A DNA stretch of 42,634 nucleotides from Oxalobacteraceae bacterium (GCA_021298975.1 JAJTGC010000023.1:1-42634), one strand, 5' to 3'. Positions 8,117-18,065 are shown, counted from the first letter of the stretch. Numbers and translations: made by a program. Notes: generated by a model from the sequence alone, not told the origin.

Positions 8117-8800
8117 CTACCTCGGCACCCAGCCACCACACACCGGAAAAATCTGCCCGACAAAACAGTCCGCATGCACGCTGGCCAGATAAGCCACAAA
8201 CATGGCGTCTTCGCGGGCACTCACCAGCCGGCCCAAAGGCACCTCGCGTCTTAGCCTTTCCTTGAAGGCCGGATTGGCCTGCACCTCAGGCGGAAAATAC
8301 GTAGGGTTGTCGACAAAGTTCTGGGCAATCGCATTGACTTGTATGCCTGAGGCAGCCAGTTCGACACCCACGGACTGGACATAAGCCAGTTGCGCGCCGC
8401 GCGCGGCGCTGTAAGTCGATGCTCGTTTTATTCCGCGCAGCGCCGATGCGCTCCCGATCAGAATAATTTTCCCGCTGCCTCGCTCGCGCATCTGCGGCAG
8501 TACCGCCCGCAACAACCGTGGCAAAGGATCGACCATGTGCGCAAAGGCATGGCGCCATTCATCCTCGCCCACATCCGCTGCGGGCGTTGCTGGTGCGGGA
8601 ACCCCCAGATTGGCAATCACAATATCAATTTGCCCCGCCTCTGCAACGAGCGCCGCCGGTCGGTCGATCGCCTCCAGCGATCCGCCGTCGGCGGTAACCG
8701 TAGCGCCCAGTTCGCGGAAAACGTCGACCAAGACCGGCCCCATGAATTCATTTGCCTGTGTAATGAGCACGCGCTTGCCGGAAAAGTCCAGTGGGTTCAT
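8117..8800 (-). CDS. Putative halohydrin dehalogenase (SDR-fold)
   Basis: 227 residues from the ATG at 8800; a longer reading frame to 8989 has an Arg-rich non-family leader and is not used. The Rossmann fold is of the short-chain dehydrogenase type, but the NAD-binding glycine motif is replaced by TQANEFMG (14-21), matching T-x4-(F/Y)-x-G. The catalytic set is S117, Y130, R134, matching S-x12-Y-x3-R, with Arg where dehydrogenases have Lys. Together these two patterns are the published signature of halohydrin dehalogenases. The region STYSAARGAQ and the C-terminal GQIFPVCGGWV also resemble HheC. Such enzymes expel halide from vicinal haloalcohols to form epoxides and open epoxides with anions, with no cofactor. 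The gene stands alone between Hsp20 and glycosyltransferase genes. An atypical inactive SDR is the alternative. Confidence 0.75.
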   Translation of the reverse strand: MNPLDFSGKRVLITQANEFMGPVLVDVFRELGATVTADGGSLEAIDRPAALVAEAGQIDIVIANLGVPAPATPAADVGEDEWRHAFAHMVDPLPRLLRAVLPQMRERGSGKIILIGSASALRGIKRASTYSAARGAQLAYVQSVGVELAASGIQVNAIAQNFVDNPTYFPPEVQANPAFKERLRREVPLGRLVSAREDAMFVAYLASVHADCFVGQIFPVCGGWVPR

Positions 8801-9046
8801 GTTGGTTACCGGTGAATGGATAAAATCCAGGCCGACTGCAAACGTCGCAAGCGACCTGAAGCGATAGGTTCGAAAATGTCGTTTCATGCTCAGCCAGCGC
8901 AGCCTCATTCCCTTTTTGGCCTTGGCGAATTCGAACTTGCCGGCAGGTGCTGCCTGATGATATCCCATCCGTTTGCGTGAACTCAGCATGGCATCGTTGT
9001 CAAGTACGTAGGATCGTCATTCACTGTTCACGCCGGCGGCTCTGGA

Positions 9047-10239
9047 ATGAAAATTCTCGTCGTACACAACCGCTACCTGTATCGGGGTGGCGAGGACACG
9101 GTGGTCGATGCCGAAGTCAATTTGCTCCGGCAACGCGGTCATCAAGTATGGGTATATAGCCGCGACAATACGGAAATCCAGTATCTGAGCGCTTTCGATG
9201 CAGCGAAAACGACTTTCTGGTCACGGCAAACGGTACAGGCGCTGCAAAAAATCCATCAGCAGTTTTCACCCGACCTGATTCATGCGCACAATACCTTTCC
9301 GCTGATATCCCCCTCGCTCTACCCAACCGCACAAAAGCTCAGGATTCCCGTCGTACAGACGCTGCATAATTTTCGGCTGGTGTGCCCGCAAGCGATGTTA
9401 CTAAGGAACGGCAAGCATTGTGAAGCCTGTGTTGGCAAACTACCTTGGCGAGCAATGGTCCATCGATGTTATCGGCACTCACTGCCGCAAACAGCGCTGA
9501 CATCAGCCATGCTAACGCTGCAGCGTTTGCGGGGTAGCTGGCATCAGCAGATCCATCGTTTTATCGTCCTGAATCAGTTATGCCGCGAGATCTTCGCCCG
9601 CGGCGGCCTGCCAATGGACAAGCTGCGTATCAAGCCCAATTTTGTGGAATCACCCGAAGAACCCACATGGCAGCATCGTCGTGGTGGCCTGTTCATAGGG
9701 CGGCTGTCGACAGAAAAAGGTATCGACGTACTGATTAATGCACTCGATAAGTTACCGAATCATGTCATCGATGTCTTTGGCAAGGGGCCACTTCAGGCCT
9801 TGGTCGAAGCCTCGCCCCGTTTGGCGGCTTTCAATCATCGGACGTACTGCGTCAGAAGCTCAATGAAGCTGCTTATCTGGTCATGCCGAGCACGGGTGTG
9901 GAAAGTTTTGGTCTGGTAGCGATTGAAGCCTTCGCCTGCGGCACGCCGGTGATTGCGACGCGCCATGGTGGCTTGCGCGAGCTCATCATTCACGGTCAGA
10001 ATGGTTTGCTGGTACCACCCAATGATGCAAACGCTTTGGCAGCAGCGATTGCTTATGCCGAATCGCATCCGGATGCGATGCGACGCATGGGTATGGCCGC
10101 GCGCAACAACTATCTCACCGCTTATACGCCCGAGCGCAATTATGAACAACTCATACAGATCTATCATGAAGCGGTGAACCTCGCTCCCCTGCCCCTGATA
10201 AAAAACCTGACCCATGCTGAAACTCGCCATAGTCGTTAA
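9047..10239 (+). pseudogene. Family-4 glycosyltransferase, frameshifted
   Basis: Two frames together make one GT4 glycosyltransferase of about 397 residues. The first (9047-9919) gives the N-terminal domain: MKILVVHNRYLYRGGEDTVV, then HAHNTFPLISPSL, then the donor-domain start GGLFIGRLSTEKGIDVL. The family match stops near 9826. It resumes in the +2-shifted frame as [19 protein letters not shown] and continues through [25 protein letters not shown], which holds the E-x7-E-like nucleotide-sugar site. The change of frame fits one lost base between about 9810 and 9830 (CCCCGTTTGGCGGCTTT). The product would transfer a sugar to a surface glycan. The stop overlaps the next glycosyltransferase start by 26 bp, as expected for an intact operon, so a sequencing error is as likely as true inactivation. 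Confidence 0.75.
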
Positions 10240-11341
10240 CGAACCGCCACCCTACCGTATTCCTGTCTTCAATCTGATTGCCCGCAACCCCGAGATCAGC
10301 CTGTGCGTGATTTTTTGCTGTCGCCGTGAGCCCAATCGGCTATGGGATCTGCCGCCCGTCGCGTTCGATCATGTTTTTCTGCGAGAACGCATTAGAACGG
10401 TAAAGGGGCGCTATATCCATAACAATCCCGATGTGTTCCTGGCGCTCTCGCGCTTCAAACCTGATGTGGTATTGGGCAATGGTTTCAATCCCACCCATCT
10501 TTATGCGTTTGCCTGGACGCGCCTGATGCGGCGTGCGTATATCGCGATGACGGACGGTACCTTGCAATCGGAACAATCCCTGAGTGCCTTGCATGTACGC
10601 CTGCGGCGCTACGTTTATCAGCGTGCCGGTGCTTTTATCGCGGCCAGTCAGGGGGGATTGGCACTTTACCGAAGTTACAAGGTACCCGCGGCGCGCTGCT
10701 TTCGATCATGCCTGGCGGTTGATAATGCCCGCTTTTACCCGGGTGACGTCAGTGTTGAAAAAAAATGGGATTTCGTTTTTTCTGGTCGCCTTGAAGCGGG
10801 CAAACAGCCTGAATTTACGATGGACGTTGCATCGCAATGTGCTCAAAGACTAGGACGTCAACTAAGTCTGCTTTTTGTAGGCTCGGGCAGTGAAGAAGCT
10901 GCGCTTCGCGCGCGTGCAGCGACCCTGGCGCATCAGCTGACCGTGCATTTTCATGGCTTTGCCAGTCAGGCCGAGCTGCCGCAACTGTATCGCTCGGCGA
11001 AGATTTTTCTTTTTCCTACGCGCGCCGATGTCTGGGGTGTGGTGGCTAATGAAGCCTGCGCCGCTGGTCTGCCCGTCATTGTGTCACCCTATGCGGGCGT
11101 GGCCGGTGAGCTGGTCGTCGACGAGCACAATGGTTATGTGCGACCACTGGAAATTCAGGCGTGGACAGACTGTGCGCTCGACCTGTTGGAAAATTCAGAT
11201 CGCTTGCGAGCAATGGGTGAGCGTGCTGTATTGCTGGTGAAGCCGTATTGCTTCGAGTCTGCTGCCAAAGGCATCATCGACGCCGCCAAGGCAGCGCATG
11301 AGCTCAGTGCCGATTACGCTTCGGTGAGCCGACCTGTCTGA
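10214..11341 (+). CDS. Glycosyltransferase family 4 (GT-B fold)
   Basis: 375 residues, starting inside the end of the preceding glycosyltransferase. The N-terminal domain begins [23 protein letters not shown], a form common in GT4 enzymes that take hydrophobic or glycan acceptors. The C-terminal donor domain starts at [15 protein letters not shown] and includes [46 protein letters not shown], where the E-x7-E nucleotide-sugar motif and the following G-x-P-V are seen. No membrane segments are present. With its neighbour it probably decorates a surface polysaccharide, but no polymerase, flippase or sugar-nucleotide genes are nearby, so the acceptor is unknown. Its stop overlaps the convergent pirin gene by 28 bp. 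Confidence 0.9.
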   Translation: MLKLAIVVNEPPPYRIPVFNLIARNPEISLCVIFCCRREPNRLWDLPPVAFDHVFLRERIRTVKGRYIHNNPDVFLALSRFKPDVVLGNGFNPTHLYAFAWTRLMRRAYIAMTDGTLQSEQSLSALHVRLRRYVYQRAGAFIAASQGGLALYRSYKVPAARCFRSCLAVDNARFYPGDVSVEKKWDFVFSGRLEAGKQPEFTMDVASQCAQRLGRQLSLLFVGSGSEEAALRARAATLAHQLTVHFHGFASQAELPQLYRSAKIFLFPTRADVWGVVANEACAAGLPVIVSPYAGVAGELVVDEHNGYVRPLEIQAWTDCALDLLENSDRLRAMGERAVLLVKPYCFESAAKGIIDAAKAAHELSADYASVSRPV

Positions 11342-12195
11342 TAATCATGAATCGCCTGCTCGATCTCAGCCATCGTATTCATGACGAAGGGGCCGTACTG
11401 CACAACAGGCTCGCCCAACGGTCGACCCGACAAGAGTAAAAAGCGTGCCCCTTCGTCACCCGCCACGAATTCAACCCCGTCACCATCGGTGAGTATCGCC
11501 GCACTGTGAGTTGCCAGCAGCGTGTCACTGCCTGCCAGTCGTACATTGCCCTCGAAGAGATACGCCAACGCATTATGACCTGGCGTCATTCGCTGACTGA
11601 AACTGGCTCGTGACGACAGGGTAACATCAAGATACAAGGGCTCTGTGGACAGGCCATGAATAGGTCCCGCCAGCGTGATATCACCGGTTTGCAAATGACC
11701 GGCAATCACCTTGACCTGACCGCCTGCTGGCAAAACGTGTACCGGAATCTCCTCAGGTGAAATGTCGCGGTAGCCGGCAGGTTTCATTTTCTCGTTTGCG
11801 GGCAGATTGATCCATAACTGGAAGCCGCGCATGCGCCCTTCTTCCTGTTGCGGCATCTCGGAATGAATGATGCCGCGACCGGCGGTCATCCACTGCACGC
11901 CCCCGCTTTTGAGATCGCCCTGATTGCCCAAGTGATCCTCGTGGCGCATATGGCCATCCAGAATGTACGTCACCGTCTCGAACCCCCGATGGGGATGGGA
12001 TGGGAAGCCCGCGATGTAGTCACCGGGGTTAAAGGACGAGAACTCGTCGAGCATCAAAAAAGGATCCAGCCGCGTGCCCTCCCCGCTGCCCAGACTCCGG
12101 CGAAGGCGCACCCCGGCACCGTCGGAGGTATTCATCGCCGGCAGGATACGGGCGATAGCGCGGGGCTGGGTAGGTGGCATCATCATGGCTGGCAT
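11314..12195 (-). CDS. Pirin family protein
   Basis: About 293 residues from the ATG at 12195; a GTG at 12204 and ATGs at 12186-12178 are alternatives, and none has a clear ribosome site. The bicupin shows the pirin metal site: HPHRGFET (first two His ligands) and, about 40 residues later, HSEMPQ (third His and the Glu). DGAGVRLRRSLG near the start and FQLWINLP in the middle are also typical. Pirins bind Fe(II); some act as quercetin dioxygenases, others as redox-dependent regulators. The C-terminal cupin lacks an obvious second metal site, as is usual. A second, shorter pirin lies at 39745. Target and substrate cannot be told from sequence. Confidence 0.92.
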   Translation of the reverse strand: MPAMMMPPTQPRAIARILPAMNTSDGAGVRLRRSLGSGEGTRLDPFLMLDEFSSFNPGDYIAGFPSHPHRGFETVTYILDGHMRHEDHLGNQGDLKSGGVQWMTAGRGIIHSEMPQQEEGRMRGFQLWINLPANEKMKPAGYRDISPEEIPVHVLPAGGQVKVIAGHLQTGDITLAGPIHGLSTEPLYLDVTLSSRASFSQRMTPGHNALAYLFEGNVRLAGSDTLLATHSAAILTDGDGVEFVAGDEGARFLLLSGRPLGEPVVQYGPFVMNTMAEIEQAIHDYQTGRLTEA

Positions 12196-12270
12196 CAAAA
12201 ACACTGGAGCCTGGATTTTAACTGCGGATCGTCAGCATCGCTTGGCACGGCCTTGGGCAACGCCACCAGT

Positions 12271-12982
12271 TCATGCACTGATGTACGCGAGCAAGGGAAG
12301 ATGGTCCGATGCCATCCGCGCCAGCCGGCTACGGTGCACCCCGACCCGAACCAGTCGACGACGTGGCCGTATCCAGATGCGATCCAGCGCCAATAGCGGG
12401 CAGGTGGCCGGAAATGTCGCTGGCGCAGGGACCGCCTGAAAATGCGAAATCAAATGCCTCACTCAATGGTCTGCCCCAGACAAACCATTCGTTTACATCA
12501 CCCATCAGAATCACCGGCATCTCGGCGGTATCAAAACACTGCAACAAGCGTTGTACCTGTGCCGTTCGCTCCGCTGCGCGCAGTCCCAGATGCGTTGCTA
12601 CCACCCGCATCCGGCAGCCATGACCATAGATGTCGGCATCCAGTGCGCCGCGCGGCTCCTGGCTGCCAAAAGAGAGATCGATCCTGCGCGTGCTCAGGAT
12701 TGGGTAACGCGACAAAATGGCATTCCCGAAATGGCGACCACCGACATCAAAGGTGGGGCCGGCAACGCCCACCAATCCCAGCGCCCGCTCCAGTTTGTGC
12801 AATACGTTTGGCCAGTGACGACCGCCCAGTGGCACTTCTTGCAAGGCGATGATGTCGGCATTTATTTCCTTGAGCACTGCGGCAATACGCGAGGGGTCGA
12901 AGCGCCCGTCATGACCCACTGCACCATGAATATTCCAGGTGGTCAGCATCAGGGGCCATGGTGCGCGCAGCAGGAGACTCAT
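12271..12982 (-). pseudogene. Endonuclease/exonuclease/phosphatase family protein, frameshifted
   Basis: The main frame (12982 down to about 12440) encodes the start of an EEP-fold protein: LTTWNIHGAVGHDGRFD (metal-site Asn), ALQEVP (metal-binding Glu), THLGLR and LMGDVNEW. The family C-terminus then appears in the next frame, ending at 12271, as FPATCPLLALDRIWIRP and ASDHLPLLA, the conserved SDH catalytic end. The frames join cleanly if one base is removed from the A4 run at 12439-12442 (T4 on the coding strand), giving D-F-A-F-Q-A-V-P-A-P. So the gene is either broken by a homopolymer change or misread there. Related EEP proteins are commonly encoded beside cardiolipin synthase/PLD genes, and the start here overlaps the end of the PLD/VTT gene by 4 bp. 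Confidence 0.75.
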
Positions 12983-15162
12983 CGGTAGTGCTGCTGTCGT
13001 CGCATCATTCGGGCCGTGGCAACCGCCACAGCGATCAGCAGCAGCACGACAATGATCAGGATACCCAGCGTCCGGTGACTGGGTTGATGGATCGCCATGA
13101 GCAGATGTTCGGCAAACGCGGTCGTCAGCAAAATACCCGGCAGCATGCCAAGGACCGTACCAATGAGGAAATCACTCTGTCGTATGTGCGATGCCCCGGC
13201 CACGATATTCACCACGCTATACGGAGCCAGTGGCAGCGTGCGAACGATGATCATGGCAATCACGCCGCGTCGAGCAATACGCAACGACAAGCGTCTGATG
13301 CGTACCCCCATCATGCGACGCACCGTATCGCGCCCCAACATCGCCCCAAGCAGATAACCGGTCGCAGCAGAAAGCACCGAACCCGCCAAGGCGTACCATG
13401 CACCGGGGAAAGTCCCGAACACCATGCCCGTCGCGGCGATCAGCAAGGTCACAGGCACCATGAGCAGCCCACCGATGACGAAGGCGAGCATGATCCAAAG
13501 AGGCGCCAGGGCCAGTTCGCGTAAATCGCCAGCCAATAAAACCAAGGCATGCAGATTCAGATACGCTTGCAACGAGGTATGTCGCAGACTGATGGCGGCC
13601 GCCATCAGAAATACGGTGAGCATCACCAATCCCATCAATCGGCGTACCAAGGGCTGACGGCTTTCGCGCGGTACCAGGCGCGCGATCAGCGCTTCAGGAT
13701 CGATAGGTTCTGTCGGATCAAACAAGGACTGTTGAGGGATCAGGGCATCCAGCTCAGGTGCCGCCAGTGGATCCAGCGCGACCAGCCGTCGTGGTTTCTG
13801 ACCCAGATACTGCGTGGTTGCCAGCAAGCCTTTATCGCTGAAAACCTGTTGCACGAGCTCGGGGGCAGCTGCCAGATGTTCAGCCAGCAGCCTTGCGCGC
13901 ATGCGCGCAATACCTGCGGCGATACGCTCGCGCTGATGCGCCTCTCCCGCCGCCTCGATACAAAGATTGCACTCGGTATCACAAGCCATCGACCGATTCG
14001 ATAAATTGGCTGAGCCAATACTGAGCAGGCGGTCATCTGCAAAAAATACTTTGCTGTGAACATTCAAATTGCCCGCGTCCATTTCATCCAGCTGCGGCGA
14101 CATCATGCGGTAATGATGATGCCTGTCGGCCCGGCGCAAGCGATCGTGCTGTCTGGTACGCAGCACGCCCATGGTGACTTCCTCCAGCCAGCCGCTTTGC
14201 TTGTTGGGCGAGATGAGCAGCACCTCTGGCCCAAGCGGTTCAGCCAGACGTCGAGCGAGCGCATCCGCGATCAATCCCGAGGTGAAGTACTGGTTTTCGA
14301 ACAAAAGGCTCTTTTGCGCCGATGCGATCGCATCCAGATGCAACTGACGTATCTCGTTCACGCCGCACCTGCCGTCAAAGGCAGGTACGGTACGAGAAAT
14401 CGCTACGGAGATATCGGTCAGATCGGCATCAAGACAATCGGGCCACGCATGCATATCCGGTAATGTGGGCTCGACAGACGCGCAGCCACCCGCCCGCCGC
14501 CAGCGATCGCGGCACAATGCACCGAGCAATCGCGCAGTTTCACCATCGACTGCAGCCTGAACGTCGTGAAATGGCGCATAGGCCTTGCCATCGACATCAC
14601 GACGCCGAAGCTCACCTGGGGCGTGCGCCGGTGTGTCCCAACGCGCACTGGTCAGATCCAAGCCACCGACGAAAGCAAGTGCGTCATCAATCACAATCAC
14701 TTTCTGGTGATGACTCGCGCCGACAGGGTGTCGTCCATCCATCAAAAAATGCAACCGCGGATGCGCACGCCAGCCAAGACGAAAGGCAGGCAGCCATTCA
14801 CGCTCCATCGCATAGAGCATGGTGAAATCCCAATTCAGCACATAGGCGTGCAGCTCGCGACGCTCGGCAAGGACCGCGTGCAGGAAATCTCCCAGTGGCT
14901 CAGGATAGCCATCCGCGGCCCCTTCGGGCACCAGCCACACGCGGCTGTCGATGTCCCAGGACAGAATGAAAATACACCGTCTGGCCTGTCGAATCGCTTT
15001 TCGTACGGCGCTGAAAAAGATCTGCGCATCCAGCAGCATGGAAAAATGATGCGCGTGTCCAATGCGCCAGCAGTTATGGCCGGGATTGAGAAGAGGGAGT
15101 ACTGTGCTCGTGGTCGCATTCACATGGGCAAGGTCTGTCGAACCGATGACAGCAGTGCACAA
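12979..15162 (-). CDS. Phospholipase D / cardiolipin-synthase-like protein fused to a VTT membrane domain
   Basis: 727 residues if started at the TTG at 15162; a GTG at 15123 is also possible, and the conserved region starts about residue 25 (NPGHNCWRIGHAHHFSMLLD). Two PLD catalytic HKD motifs are seen: HHQKVIVIDDALAFVGG and HSKVFFADDRLLSIGSANLSNRS. After about residue 500 comes a membrane part with the VTT/DedA-type domain (MVPVTLLIAATGMVFG, then GYLLGAMLGRD, then LPLAPYSVVNIVAGASHI). Such two-part proteins are thought to make or exchange phosphatidyl groups, as in cardiolipin synthesis, at the inner membrane; the VTT half resembles lipid scramblase-type proteins. It is the first gene of a pair with the downstream EEP gene (ATGA-type overlap). 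The substrate is not proven. Confidence 0.88.
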   Translation of the reverse strand: MCTAVIGSTDLAHVNATTSTVLPLLNPGHNCWRIGHAHHFSMLLDAQIFFSAVRKAIRQARRCIFILSWDIDSRVWLVPEGAADGYPEPLGDFLHAVLAERRELHAYVLNWDFTMLYAMEREWLPAFRLGWRAHPRLHFLMDGRHPVGASHHQKVIVIDDALAFVGGLDLTSARWDTPAHAPGELRRRDVDGKAYAPFHDVQAAVDGETARLLGALCRDRWRRAGGCASVEPTLPDMHAWPDCLDADLTDISVAISRTVPAFDGRCGVNEIRQLHLDAIASAQKSLLFENQYFTSGLIADALARRLAEPLGPEVLLISPNKQSGWLEEVTMGVLRTRQHDRLRRADRHHHYRMMSPQLDEMDAGNLNVHSKVFFADDRLLSIGSANLSNRSMACDTECNLCIEAAGEAHQRERIAAGIARMRARLLAEHLAAAPELVQQVFSDKGLLATTQYLGQKPRRLVALDPLAAPELDALIPQQSLFDPTEPIDPEALIARLVPRESRQPLVRRLMGLVMLTVFLMAAAISLRHTSLQAYLNLHALVLLAGDLRELALAPLWIMLAFVIGGLLMVPVTLLIAATGMVFGTFPGAWYALAGSVLSAATGYLLGAMLGRDTVRRMMGVRIRRLSLRIARRGVIAMIIVRTLPLAPYSVVNIVAGASHIRQSDFLIGTVLGMLPGILLTTAFAEHLLMAIHQPSHRTLGILIIVVLLLIAVAVATARMMRRQQHYR

Positions 15163-15172
15163 TTCAGGCAGC

Positions 15173-17776
15173 TTAGTGAATGATTCGTCCCCCGGCTTTG
15201 CGATTTTGCAGGAGCTGTATGAATTTGTCCGGCCTCACCGCTTCACTAAAGAGAAAACCCTGAACGCATTGGCAAGGTGTCGACCTGAGAAAGCCAAGCT
15301 GGTCGAAATTCTCAACACCTTCAGCCACGACCTTGATATGTAAATCACTGGCCAGACGTATGATGGCCGACACAATGGCGGCATCTTCCTGATCGCGGGG
15401 CAAGTTACTGATCAGTCCGGGATCCAGCTTGAGTACATCGACTGGAAATTGCTTGAGATACGACAGGCTGGACATGCCTGCCCCAAAGTCATCGATGCTG
15501 ACGGAGACGCCGAGTGACTTAAGCTCATCAATGACGCGGCTTTCCGATGCAATGGCACTGGCAAGAGAAGCTTCGGTGATTTCAATTTCCAATGCAGTTG
15601 CAGGCAAGCGGTGTTGATCCAGTATTTTTTTCAAATTGTCGACAAAGCTGGTCGCCAACAACTGCGCAGGTGCGATATTCACAGCCACCTTGAACCCAGC
15701 CAGTTCAGGCAAGAAATTCGCGTGAGATGCACTGAGAGAACGCCACTGTGCAATTTGTCTGCAGGCCGAATCAAGTACCCAGGCGCCCAGACTGACGATC
15801 AAGCCCATTTCTTCTGCAAGCACAATGATCTGTCTTGTAGAGAGCGCCATCAATTGGGAATTGCGGCATCGAAGCAAAGCCTCGACCCCGGCAATCTGCA
15901 GCGTTTCCAGATCGATTTGCGGCTGATAGACGAGGTCAAACTCACCCTGCGCAACGGCGGATCGTAGTTGCTCCTCCTGTTGTCGACGTTGCTGTATCTC
16001 GGTCAGCATGCCCGGCGCAAACACGCGGTAGCGCCCTCGGCCCGTCGCTTTGGCGCGATACATTGCAAGGTCGGCTTTCTGTAGCAATTCACCCGCGTCA
16101 CCGCCATCTTGTGGGTAAAAAGCAATCCCGACGCTGGCACCGCTATTGATTTCATGATTGTCAACGACGTAGGTCTTGCTGAGCTCGTGAATGACGTTTT
16201 CCGCAATTAGTTCAGCGGAGGACAAAGATTTGAGCCGGGTCAGTATCAGCACGAATTCGTCACCGCCGAGTCGCGCCACGGTATCAGTCTCACGCACACA
16301 CTGCGTCAAGCGCTTTGACACCAGCTTGAGAAATTGATCACCCGTATGATGTCCCATCGTATCGTTGATCACCTTGAATCGATCCAAATCGAGCAACAGC
16401 ACTGCCACTCGTGTACGGTCGCGGTCCGCATTGATCAGCGCCTCATGCAGTCGCTCCAAAAAGCGGGCACGGTTCGGTAGCCCGGTCAGTGCATCATGAT
16501 TTGCGAGAAAAAAATTGTTTTGATCTACCAGTCGCCGCTCGGTATGGTCGCGCAGAATTGCAACGAAACCTGTCAGATTGCTGTCCGCATCTCGCAGCGC
16601 TCCGGTTACGCCCGTACACCAGAAACGATGGCCGTCTTTACGCACGCGCCAGCCGTCTTCCTCGACCCTCCCCTCTTGATTGGCCTGTTTAAGTCGGCGC
16701 TCAGGTTCATCCTTTGCGTGATCCTCGGGCGTGAAAAATACAGACAGATGTTTTCCGATAATTTCTGACTTGCCGAAGCCAAGTATGCGCTCGGCACCTG
16801 GATTCCAGCTCACGACCAGACCATTTTTATCCAGCATGAAAATCGCATAATCCGTGGTGCCTTCGACCAGAAGTCTGAATTGCTCCTCCGTGCGTTTCAA
16901 TTCATGGAAGGCTCGATGCTTCTCCGTCGAATCGCGAAAAACATCCACTGCGCCAATGATCTGCCCTGCCTCATCCAGCAAGGGTGCTGAGGCATGGTTC
17001 AATGTCAGTGAAATATTGCGCTTGCGATCAAACAGCGAAAGATCGCGATCCTTGACCTTCTCGCCTGCCAACGCCCTGACCAGCGGATGATGGTGCCAGA
17101 ACCGCACGAGTGATTCCGAGTCCTGATAATCACCATAAGCAGCGCGAACGTGGGACAAAGCGCTCAAAGCCGAATCAGATTTCAGCATTTGTCGGGCAGC
17201 CTGATTGACCAGAAGAAGATCGCCGTTTGCATCACAAACAATGACGCCTTCAGACATGCTGTCGAGTATCAATTCAAGGAAATTTACCCGTCGTTGCAGT
17301 ACTTCTTTGGCCGCCATCTCGGTACTGATATTCGTCGCGGTTCCCATCAGTTGCAGCGGATTTTGGCTGCCATCTCGTTTGAACACCGATATGCTTACTT
17401 TCATCCATAGCCATTGACCGGACTTTTGATGAAAGCGACACAAAAATTCGGCTGCCTGATCGCTATCTGCGTTGAAGCCCTGCTCAAGACTAGCCTGAAA
17501 TGAGAATTGATCTTCAGGGTGAATCAACCCGTCAGGTGTGCCTGTCTGCATCGGCTGAAACTCGTCGCATGCATAGCCTAATAAATCCCATACGCGATGG
17601 TTGCAGTAAATGACCCGCGCAGCAGGTCGATCGTAAATGAAAACAATGTCAGTGCTGTGCTTGGTAATATTTTCGAAATGAGAAAGTTCGACACTGATTT
17701 TCGAAATGAGAAAGTTCGACACTGAATGGTCAGTCGGATCAAGCTCAGTCATTTCCTTCTGTTCGGGTTTATTCAA
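15173..17776 (-). CDS. PAS-GGDEF-EAL cyclic-di-GMP protein
   Basis: 867 residues from the TTG at 17776; the ATG at 17752 is an alternative, though its AAGGA lies too close. Three PAS/PAC-like sensor segments come first (about 35-150, 160-285, 295-415), the third with DYAIFMLDKNGLVVSWNPGAERILGF. The GGDEF domain is intact (RLGGDEF, about 504-508) and has an inhibitory RxxD site (RETD) five residues before it. The EAL domain is intact by its visible motifs: EALLR about 632, DDFGAGMSSLSYLK about 761, KLD and AEGVEN. The protein could both make and break c-di-GMP, and PAS input decides which. A 28-bp tandem duplication lies in the first 40 codons and changes the frame relative to a single copy. 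The gene ends 10 bp before the PLD gene on the same strand. Confidence 0.93.
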   Translation of the reverse strand: MNKPEQKEMTELDPTDHSVSNFLISKISVELSHFENITKHSTDIVFIYDRPAARVIYCNHRVWDLLGYACDEFQPMQTGTPDGLIHPEDQFSFQASLEQGFNADSDQAAEFLCRFHQKSGQWLWMKVSISVFKRDGSQNPLQLMGTATNISTEMAAKEVLQRRVNFLELILDSMSEGVIVCDANGDLLLVNQAARQMLKSDSALSALSHVRAAYGDYQDSESLVRFWHHHPLVRALAGEKVKDRDLSLFDRKRNISLTLNHASAPLLDEAGQIIGAVDVFRDSTEKHRAFHELKRTEEQFRLLVEGTTDYAIFMLDKNGLVVSWNPGAERILGFGKSEIIGKHLSVFFTPEDHAKDEPERRLKQANQEGRVEEDGWRVRKDGHRFWCTGVTGALRDADSNLTGFVAILRDHTERRLVDQNNFFLANHDALTGLPNRARFLERLHEALINADRDRTRVAVLLLDLDRFKVINDTMGHHTGDQFLKLVSKRLTQCVRETDTVARLGGDEFVLILTRLKSLSSAELIAENVIHELSKTYVVDNHEINSGASVGIAFYPQDGGDAGELLQKADLAMYRAKATGRGRYRVFAPGMLTEIQQRRQQEEQLRSAVAQGEFDLVYQPQIDLETLQIAGVEALLRCRNSQLMALSTRQIIVLAEEMGLIVSLGAWVLDSACRQIAQWRSLSASHANFLPELAGFKVAVNIAPAQLLATSFVDNLKKILDQHRLPATALEIEITEASLASAIASESRVIDELKSLGVSVSIDDFGAGMSSLSYLKQFPVDVLKLDPGLISNLPRDQEDAAIVSAIIRLASDLHIKVVAEGVENFDQLGFLRSTPCQCVQGFLFSEAVRPDKFIQLLQNRKAGGRIIH
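17669..17724. repeat. Perfect 28-bp tandem duplication
   Basis: Two identical 28-bp units lie head to tail at 17669-17696 and 17697-17724. Each begins ATTTTCGAAATG and ends TTCGACACTG. They lie in the N-terminal coding part of the PAS-GGDEF-EAL gene. Because 28 is not a multiple of three, the units are read in two frames: VSNFLISKI in the first on the coding strand and VELSHFENI in the second. Confidence 0.95.
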
Positions 17777-18065
17777 GATTCTTCAATCGCGATGAATATC
17801 ATTGCAATGCGCAATAGCGCACCTTGCTTTTGCAGAAAAAATACAGGTAGTCGTGAAGGTTATATGAAGATAAAAAAAATCCCTATGGATTTGCTGGTTA
17901 ATACGGTGTGATGCGATTGATGAAAATCAACATTTGTGACTTACGGTATGATCAAACGTTACTTCTCTGAAATTTATGTAGCTGTCCGCATGGACCTGCG
18001 TTAGCCAACTGCCTATCGGGACGAGATTGCAGTATCAGAACAATCATGAAGAAACGACACCGCCG
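17777..18065. other. Intergenic region between divergent genes
   Basis: About 290 bp between the divergent c-di-GMP protein gene and the SDR gene. It is AT-rich around 17830-17960 and must hold both promoters, but I see no confident -35/-10 pair, operator or RNA structure. Confidence 0.5.

Noticed and set aside
8801-8989. N-terminal extension of the halohydrin dehalogenase frame
   Set aside because: The extra 63 residues are Arg/Lys-rich with no family match, and the SDR-type fold starts at MNPLDFSGKRVLIT.
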